A stretch of DNA of 12,199 bases from Roseimaritima sp. (GTDB lineage: Bacteria; Planctomycetota; Planctomycetia; Pirellulales; Pirellulaceae). Shown here one piece after another: positions 7,063 to 12,199 of this stretch. Within the stretch, counting starts at the first letter, position 1. Every line of letters begins with the position of its first letter. The translations under genes and the position numbers were made by a program. The notes under the pieces were generated by a model. The model searched no databases and was not told where the DNA came from. It worked only from the letters and a program-made list of their open reading frames with translations. Location of the stretch: the NCBI GenBank assembly GCA_007124075.1, contig SLFV01000422.1, positions 1-12,199 on the forward strand, read 5' to 3'.

Positions 7063-8370
7063 TCACAGACGATCCTGGGCAAAGCGGAGGTACTGCAGCC
7101 AGTCGAACTGCGTCAACGCGTGCGGGCCGGTGCGGAGATGGTAACCGATCGTTCCCTGGGCAATCGGTCGATCGGGTGGCGGCAATTCGTTTGGCGGTAC
7201 CGCACCTCCCAAACCGTTGGTTCCCAACAAACGATACACCGGATCGGCATGGACGCAGGCTAGAAACTCCCCCCGGGGGTCGGCCCAGCGATCTTCGGTT
7301 GCACTGGCAACATAAACCGCGCGCGGGGCGATCAAGGCGATCAATTGATGCTGATCGACAGGCAAGTCGCCCTCCTGCTTGTTGTAGCGTTTGAACTGCT
7401 GATTGAACCAGTGGGGGAACGACGTGTTGATTCTTCCAACCGTTTCGCCGAAAACCCGTCGGCTGAGCGCGGCCCCACCGGAGCCTGAATTATTGCTGAT
7501 TACCAGTTTGAAACGCGGATCGGTCGCCCCGGCCCACAATGCTGTTTTTCCCAGTCGCGAGTGGCCCACCACCGCGACCCGCTGTCCATCAACCAATGGA
7601 TCGGTTTGCAGATAATCCAGCACGCGGCTTAGCCCGTACGCCCAACCCGCGATACTGCCCCACCGTTGATTCAATTCGATGGATTTAGCCCAGTGCTGAA
7701 ATAGACCATGAATTCCGTTTTCGAAGCCGTCGTCAAAATCTGGGTCGATGTCTCCGTAATAAACCGTTGCCAGCGCATAGCCTTGATCGACGATCAGGTC
7801 TACCGGCCAGCTTTTGCTCCGTGTTCCCCGCCCTGCATCGGTCGCGCGATGGTCCTCCGTGATTCCGCCGGGCTGCGACCGCACCCATGTGTTGGGCAAG
7901 CGAATCGAAGGGTCCGTTTCAAGTGTGTGGTTGCCGTGAAAGTTAAGCCCCAGAAAGCAGGGTACGGGCTGGGTCGCACCTGCCGGAGTGTACAGCAGTA
8001 AGGACAGTGTCAGCGACTTTCCTTCGTTTTCCAGTGTCAGGTCAATTTCGCGACGTATGGCTTTCCCGTCGACCGCGTCGTTGTTGGTTGATACGACGGT
8101 TGCATGCACCGGCACTGGATCAGGTGCAACCCCATAAACATGTTCCTGAAACAATCCCAAAATTTCGCCCCGTCGCTGCTGCCAGTCTGCCGGATCCGTA
8201 ACGGATAACCCTGTTTGATTGACCAGCGGATCGGGAAGTTTGTACGCGGCAACCGCAGCTTCATCGTAATTGGGGGTGAATTGCTGGCCCCACGTGGCCG
8301 AATGAATGGTTGTCATACAAAACAGGACACCGCCACAGGTGCGTAGGGGATTCGTTAGCAATCGATGCAT
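7063..8370 (-). CDS. CE15-type glucuronoyl esterase, secreted
   Basis: The 435-residue protein belongs to the alpha/beta hydrolase fold and matches carbohydrate esterase family 15, which cleaves ester bonds between glucuronoxylan and lignin. The nucleophile motif is GHSRLGK (269-275, Ser271), followed by SNNSGSGGAALSRR (292-305) with FGET (308-311). The acid candidate lies in ATEDRWADPRGEF (357-369), and the catalytic His is likely H417 in GPHALTQFDW (415-424). The N-terminus is a weak signal peptide (about 1-28, ending near TWGQQ), so export is likely. The ATG has AAGGA 6 bases upstream. Nearest minus-strand neighbour is the 508-residue protein 241 bases upstream; there is no xylanase or other carbohydrate gene in view. 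Bacterial acetylxylan esterases are the main alternative label, but GHSRxGK favours CE15. Confidence 0.85.
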   Translation of the reverse strand: MHRLLTNPLRTCGGVLFCMTTIHSATWGQQFTPNYDEAAVAAYKLPDPLVNQTGLSVTDPADWQQRRGEILGLFQEHVYGVAPDPVPVHATVVSTNNDAVDGKAIRREIDLTLENEGKSLTLSLLLYTPAGATQPVPCFLGLNFHGNHTLETDPSIRLPNTWVRSQPGGITEDHRATDAGRGTRSKSWPVDLIVDQGYALATVYYGDIDPDFDDGFENGIHGLFQHWAKSIELNQRWGSIAGWAYGLSRVLDYLQTDPLVDGQRVAVVGHSRLGKTALWAGATDPRFKLVISNNSGSGGAALSRRVFGETVGRINTSFPHWFNQQFKRYNKQEGDLPVDQHQLIALIAPRAVYVASATEDRWADPRGEFLACVHADPVYRLLGTNGLGGAVPPNELPPPDRPIAQGTIGYHLRTGPHALTQFDWLQYLRFAQDRL

Positions 8371-8385
8371 CGATAATCCTTGGTG

Positions 8386-8404
8386 TTGAGGGGGAGGGGG
8401 GGAG
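8386..8404 (-). repeat. Pyrimidine-rich tract before the esterase ribosome-binding site
   Basis: The plus strand has runs of five and seven G separated by one A (8390-8402). The esterase leader therefore carries C5 and C7 runs ending 8 bases before its AAGGA. There are not enough G runs for a canonical three-tier quadruplex. The tract might affect transcription or be slippage-prone, and may have no function. Confidence 0.35.
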
Positions 8405-8517
8405 ATTAGGTTTGGAATGACGATTCGTCCAGCGGCATTTTACCGTCCGCCCAGGGCCAGCGCGTTTCGTTTTGCCAAAAACGACGGCTTGTTCAACGAA
8501 TCGAGCTAACTAGGTGA

Positions 8518-8551
8518 CGGACCCACCGTCCCGCGCGCGCGGCCGGGTCCG
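8518..8551. repeat. GC-rich stem with nested palindrome
   Basis: CGGACCC (8518-8524) pairs with GGGTCCG (8545-8551). The enclosed DNA contains the perfect 12-base palindrome CCGCGCGCGCGG (8531-8542). It lies about 60 bases after the stop of the 508-residue protein on the minus strand, so it could act as a transcription stop or mRNA-end stabiliser. There is no T-tract, so a rho-independent terminator is not supported. Confidence 0.4.
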
Positions 8552-8611
8552 ATTCCGCCGCGCGAGGCCGGGAAAGACAGGTAAAACGGACAGTGATTGA
8601 TCTTGCGCAAG

Positions 8612-10138
8612 CTAGCTGAACGCTGTTTCAATACGAGCGACCAGCGAGGTATCGGAATGGCCTTCGTGTCGCAGTTTGTACATCGCTGCGGCGAGAAAGC
8701 GGGCTCGCCACGCCGGAGTCACGGCGAAAAAATCCTCCAAGACCGCCGAACTGTATTTGTAATCGTGGGAATCATTTCCTTTTCGAAAGATTAATCGCCG
8801 CGCATGGTGCATCAGATCCGTGACCGGATTGCCTGCCGCCAGGTAGCCCATGACGGCTGCTGCGGCATCGGCGGGCTGTTCGGCGAGTTGGTGGAAGATA
8901 GCTTCGGGAGACGCCTGGGCCGTTCCCTCCGCCGCTTGCAGTTGATCGATTTGCAAGTCTGCTAGTTTCCCCCGCGATGCGGCGGCCGCTGCAAAACGCG
9001 GGAGGAAGGCTGCGTTCTGAAGCAACAAGAAACGTCGTGTCCGGTCATCGGAACAGGTTCGAAAAACGTAATGGATCGCATTGGTCGTTGTCAGTGCGTG
9101 CAGGGGGACGATCGCCGGTTGCCGCATGGTCATTTCCGCTGCGGAAGCAAACAGCGCATCGTAAATCGATCGCACGCTGACTCCACGGTTCAGCATCTCT
9201 ACCGTCAGTTGACTGGCTTGTTCCGAGTCGACTGTCCGCAATGCACGCAGCAGTTCCGCGGTCGCGGTTGGATCATCGCGGCCAACGATCCAGTCAGTCC
9301 GAAGTTGCGTAACGCGTTCGGCGTTCATTCGGCCATCGCGATCGGCGTCCAAGTCACTAGTTGCGGGATTGGGGTCGCCCTGATGATTCAACATCGCGTA
9401 GGCGAGACTGCGCAGCACCGGCTCGGCATACTGCCACCCGATCGTTTCCAGGCAACGGTACGCATTGGCAAGGTAAATCACCTTATGCCCGATGCTGCGA
9501 AAATCACGGGCCGCATAGCGTGCGAAGGCATTAAAGACGCTGCCAGCGCTTTGCCCACGCGCCATCGAGGCGGTGGCTAGGTCGACTGCTGATTCGTCCC
9601 ATTGTCGCATCGCTTTGTCAAATTGCCGCAGTGCTTGGACGGGATCCGGAAGGTCGGCCTCCGTCACCGCTGCCATGGTCCAGTTGCCTTCGCGTACGTC
9701 TCGGGCTTGCGAGCTTTTGAAGTTGTCGATCGCCCAAAAAATCGGCAACCATCGTTCGGAATCGACCGAAGCCAACGCGGCAAGATGCGCGGAGTGGACG
9801 ACTAACACGGCGTGAAATTTAAACCCAACCGAAGGGCGGGGCTGAATGTTTCTGACGCCAGCCAAAAAAAGAGCGGATAGCAATTGCTGATAGCTAACGT
9901 TGTCCGTCGAGACCCGCGCCGCAACCTTTTCGATCACGCGGTCTCGCGGTGTTTCTTCCAGCATGCGCACCAATGGTTCGATTTCGCTGGAAAATCGTAC
10001 TGCCCCGGGGGGCAGGGTTGATTCCGACGCCGAAACCGGGGCCAGCTTGTCCAACCAAGGAACCGTCGCACACCCCCCCGCTAAGGTTCCGCCCCATTGA
10101 CGGATGAATGCACGGCGAACGGTTTTATCTGCAAACAT
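8612..10138 (-). CDS. Unrecognised 508-residue helical protein with Tat-like leader
   Basis: I do not recognise this family with certainty. The N-terminus MFADKTVRRAFIRQWGGTLAGG has a twin arginine at 8-9 followed by a moderately hydrophobic, Gly-rich stretch, so Tat export is plausible; a cysteine at 23 lacks a proper lipobox. The remainder is rich in alanine helices and has scattered histidine motifs: GFKFHAVLVVHSAH (105-118), GHKVIYLANAY (217-227), LHALTTTNAIHYVF (346-359), MHHARR (443-448) and SHDYKYSSAVLEDF (457-470). These resemble metal- or cofactor-binding positions and recall questin-oxidase-like proteins, but that is a guess. An acidic DADRDG run (264-269) looks like half a calcium loop. 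The start is the ATG at 10138, with GAGGA 7 bases upstream; the frame stays open 32 codons further but without support. The intact length and ordered motifs argue for a real gene. Confidence 0.8.
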   Translation of the reverse strand: MFADKTVRRAFIRQWGGTLAGGCATVPWLDKLAPVSASESTLPPGAVRFSSEIEPLVRMLEETPRDRVIEKVAARVSTDNVSYQQLLSALFLAGVRNIQPRPSVGFKFHAVLVVHSAHLAALASVDSERWLPIFWAIDNFKSSQARDVREGNWTMAAVTEADLPDPVQALRQFDKAMRQWDESAVDLATASMARGQSAGSVFNAFARYAARDFRSIGHKVIYLANAYRCLETIGWQYAEPVLRSLAYAMLNHQGDPNPATSDLDADRDGRMNAERVTQLRTDWIVGRDDPTATAELLRALRTVDSEQASQLTVEMLNRGVSVRSIYDALFASAAEMTMRQPAIVPLHALTTTNAIHYVFRTCSDDRTRRFLLLQNAAFLPRFAAAAASRGKLADLQIDQLQAAEGTAQASPEAIFHQLAEQPADAAAAVMGYLAAGNPVTDLMHHARRLIFRKGNDSHDYKYSSAVLEDFFAVTPAWRARFLAAAMYKLRHEGHSDTSLVARIETAFS

Positions 10139-10145
10139 TGGACGG

Positions 10146-10150
10146 TCCTC
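10146..10150 (-). promoter_or_regulatory. Ribosome-binding site that decides the start of the 508-residue protein
   Basis: On the minus strand GAGGA is followed by 7 bases and the ATG at 10138. This places the arginine pair at residues 8-9, as expected for a leader, and excludes the 32-codon extension up to 10234 from the protein. Confidence 0.7.
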
Positions 10151-10330
10151 TTGAAATGCGACGGGGTTGCCCCAGTGTGATCCCGCAGTCTTCAGTGTAC
10201 CGTGTTTTGCGATAGCAAGTGCTGCAAAGTGCAAACGTGGCCTTGCCCCGGTTCCTGGCCAGTAGGGCTTCTTTGGGGAAGGTTTAAACGTGAAAGCCAG
10301 AGAGAGCGGCAGCGATAGATTCAGGGGTAG

Positions 10331-11275
10331 CTAAGCGGCATCCCGTTTCACGGCGGAGTCATGCACTGTCCGCTTTTGGCGTTTCTCGGGCTTGGGACGC
10401 CAGCGACGGTGCAACCACCAATACTGGTCGGGAGCCAACAGCACCATTTCGCCCATTCGGTCGCTGTACCACGTGGTCAACGACCGCACGCCCGCCGTGA
10501 CCGGTTCCTGTGCTCTGGGGTCCACCACCCCGAATAGGTCCTGCTGAAACCGCATCGGGGCCCCGATGCGACGCGTGGAACTGACCATCAATGGTGCGTC
10601 TGCGGTCAACGCGAACAATGCGAGCGCTTTATGGTACGAAGCGGGATGGCCCAAGAAATCGACCCAGCATCCTTTCGCCCCCGCATGTTGATCGGCCAGT
10701 AAGGTCAGCACTCCCCCATTTTCCAAGTGACCGTCGACGAATGCAGCACAGCCCTTCTTGTCGACCATCCACTGGCCTTTACCGCCACGAAATTTCCTCA
10801 GGTAGCCATCCAGGAAAGGGTTGTCCAGCTTTCTCGCAATCGTAACGGTGGAAACCCCCATCAAGCCGGTCACGTAACCACCGATTTCGAAGTTGCCAAA
10901 ATGCCCCGAGACGATCACCAAGGGACGCGGGCTGAGTAGGTTCTGCAACATTTGCTGAGTATCGGGGATTACAACAAATTGCTTCCAGTTGCAACGGTGC
11001 AAACGACGCGGAGCCCATGCGATTTCGCAGATCATCATAAGCAAATGCTTCCACATCCGCCGTCGCATCAATCGCACCTCGGCCCTGGGAAGGTCAGGAA
11101 AAACGCGGGCAATATTTTCCGCCACTAGCGCTCGACGAATCGGCAGCAGGTTGCTCAGAAACCAACTGCCAACCGTACACATTCGCTCAGCAACACGCTC
11201 CGGCAGGCATTGCATCAGGGCGACCAGTATCCGAACCGCAGCGTATTCACACAGGTAGCGACAGCAACGAAGCAT
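10331..11275 (-). CDS. LpxL/HtrB-family lysophospholipid (lipid A) acyltransferase
   Basis: Members transfer an acyl chain from acyl-ACP to a lipid A precursor or related lipid at the inner membrane. The 314-residue product has the normal length. It has an N-terminal hydrophobic segment (about 10-24), the catalytic H-X4-E box as HFGNFE (H125, E130), LLADQHAGAKG (192-202; family form 'DQ.AG..G'), DFLGHPAS (206-213) and the C-terminal QYWWLHRRWRPKP (284-296), a family hallmark. The last ~20 residues are strongly basic. Planctomycetes have an outer membrane, and many encode lipid A genes, which fits. No other lipid A gene is in the window, so the exact acceptor cannot be named; phosphatidylinositol mannoside-type or ornithine-lipid acyltransferases of the same superfamily are alternatives. 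The ribosome-binding site is weak. It is separated by 192 bases from the next minus gene and need not share its transcript. Confidence 0.9.
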   Translation of the reverse strand: MLRCCRYLCEYAAVRILVALMQCLPERVAERMCTVGSWFLSNLLPIRRALVAENIARVFPDLPRAEVRLMRRRMWKHLLMMICEIAWAPRRLHRCNWKQFVVIPDTQQMLQNLLSPRPLVIVSGHFGNFEIGGYVTGLMGVSTVTIARKLDNPFLDGYLRKFRGGKGQWMVDKKGCAAFVDGHLENGGVLTLLADQHAGAKGCWVDFLGHPASYHKALALFALTADAPLMVSSTRRIGAPMRFQQDLFGVVDPRAQEPVTAGVRSLTTWYSDRMGEMVLLAPDQYWWLHRRWRPKPEKRQKRTVHDSAVKRDAA

Positions 11276-11532
11276 CGTGGACCATTTCTCGGTGTCATTT
11301 TAACCGTTTACTCTCCCGCCGTGTCTATTGTGCCGTATATCGTCTATCCAACGCCAGAGCGAATGAAGCAGGCAGGTTAGTATTGTGTTGGAAACGGGTG
11401 TCGCCTTTTGCTCTGCAAAAACATCGCTACGGGACGCTGCATTCGCGCCGCGAAAAGCAACGATGATGGATTCACTACCATGCAGCGAACCGCGACTGAC
11501 CTAAAATTACTGGCGTGGTGACGATTCGAGGC
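11276..11532. other. Intergenic region between the DUF1559 and acyltransferase genes
   Basis: These 257 bases lie between two minus-strand genes and should hold the acyltransferase promoter. I see one small perfect hairpin, TTTTGC-TCT-GCAAAA (11406-11420), about 110 bases past the DUF1559 stop. There is no further pattern that supports a gene or RNA. Confidence 0.4.
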
Positions 11533-12199
11533 TCACTCAGTATGGCTAACAGGCTCGCCCCCGGCGCGTGTTCCCAAGGCCCGCCACACGACCAAGTCAA
11601 TGCTTTCGGCGTGGGTCCGAACAGAACCATCCATCAGTGACGACTGAACAACCCCCGGATGGTAGCTGCGCGAAGTAATGATAGCGAATGTTGGTTCGCT
11701 GTCGCTGGTCGCTTCCTGTCTGGAGGTGTAATCAATATCGGCTTGCGCTGGACAAAGGTTGGAAGCCGCTCCTCCGATCACTCGGTCATTCGGTCCAGCC
11801 GCAGTCGTGAACCCTTGGTGATGCACGCGTCCGTCGGGCCACTCGGTATGACCGTTGGGCCGGCACCAAGAAAAACTGGCTGGTAGCTTCGCAATCACCG
11901 CGTCCAATCTGGGGGCGGGCATCAGGATGCCTCCCAAAGGTGGCTCGTTACGTCCGTATAACTGTCGGGCTTTCACCTCAGAAACCATCAGCGTGTTGCT
12001 CGTGCCATCGATAAAGTCGCGGAACCCCAGGGATGCGTTGGGGCCGAACGATCCGTCTCCGATCCGTCGAGTGACTGGATCGTAGACCAACCAGCTTCCA
12101 AAATTAAAACCGTAAGTCGTCGGAAACAGCGGGCTGGCTCGTTTGGGGGAAACATCTCTCGGGGTGTCAGAATGGGGATCGCTCGGGCAAGCATAGGTC
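11533..12199 (-). CDS. DUF1559 family pilin-like protein with H-X9-DG C-terminus (partial)
   Basis: The frame is open from the right edge to a TGA at 11533-11535, giving 222 codons without the N-terminus, where the family normally has a type IV pilin-like methylation leader. The visible part has TYACPSDP near its start, TYGFNFGSWLVYDP, then GFRDFIDGTSNTLMVSEVKA, which is the DUF1559 core. It ends with YHPGVVQSSLMDGSV, an exact H-X9-DG motif, followed by VVWRALGTRAGGEPV. These proteins occur in very large numbers in planctomycete genomes and are thought to be exported pseudopilin-like surface proteins; their function is not known. The two cysteines seen (in ACPSDP and in SNLCPAQ) may be disulfide partners. 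It is unrelated by strand spacing (257 bases) to the acyltransferase downstream. Confidence 0.93.
   Translation of the reverse strand, partial: TYACPSDPHSDTPRDVSPKRASPLFPTTYGFNFGSWLVYDPVTRRIGDGSFGPNASLGFRDFIDGTSNTLMVSEVKARQLYGRNEPPLGGILMPAPRLDAVIAKLPASFSWCRPNGHTEWPDGRVHHQGFTTAAGPNDRVIGGAASNLCPAQADIDYTSRQEATSDSEPTFAIITSRSYHPGVVQSSLMDGSVRTHAESIDLVVWRALGTRAGGEPVSHTE

Noticed and set aside
6999..7394. Plus-strand frame starting with an ATGA overlap at the holB stop
   Set aside because: The overlap looks like translational coupling, but nearly all of the frame is antisense to the esterase, whose motifs are clear, and the product has low-quality Arg/Ser/Gly-rich composition.
9071..9580. 169-codon plus-strand frame inside the 508-residue gene
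   Set aside because: It is antisense to a gene with ordered motifs and a good start, and has no recognisable content of its own.
10139..10234. 32-codon N-terminal extension of the 508-residue protein
   Set aside because: The extension lacks a leader-like sequence and a ribosome-binding site, whereas the internal ATG has GAGGA at ideal spacing and puts the twin arginine at residues 8-9.

Overview
The window looks like a chromosomal segment of a Planctomycetota bacterium, most likely Pirellulaceae (Rhodopirellula-like). This rests on family content: a DUF1501 protein, a PPC-domain protein and the start of a probable DUF1549/DUF1553-type secreted protein lie in one operon, and the right edge carries a DUF1559 protein with an exact H-X9-DG C-terminal motif. 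These families are characteristic of, and greatly expanded in, planctomycetes. The genus is an inference.

Layout. (1) Bases 1-4129, minus strand: a three-gene export cluster read right to left. It consists of a Tat-type DUF1501 protein, a Sec-secreted two-PPC-domain protein, and a secreted protein cut by the left edge. Gaps are 69 and 89 bases. (2) Bases 4130-4763: a 634-base divergent intergenic region without a convincing gene. It is rich in hairpins, a perfect 10-bp tandem repeat and a spaced direct repeat. (3) Bases 4764-7002, plus strand: a tight operon of a membrane-anchored NTF2-like protein, thymidylate kinase (tmk) and the DNA polymerase III delta' subunit (holB). (4) Bases 7063-11275, minus strand, convergent with holB: a CE15-type glucuronoyl esterase, an unrecognised mostly helical 508-residue protein with a probable Tat-like leader, and an LpxL/HtrB-type acyltransferase. 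(5) Bases 11533-12199, minus strand: the C-terminal part of a DUF1559 pilin-like protein that runs off the right edge.

The tmk-holB operon is housekeeping DNA metabolism. The rest is envelope and secretion biology: exported proteins of unknown function, one lipid acyltransferase and one plant-polysaccharide esterase. I found no transposase, integrase, CRISPR array, tRNA, rRNA or convincing rho-independent terminator. The least explained parts are the DUF1501/PPC/third-protein cluster with its structured leader, and the 508-residue protein. Three start codons were moved inward, or kept inward, from the longest possible frame on the basis of ribosome-binding sites or homology.
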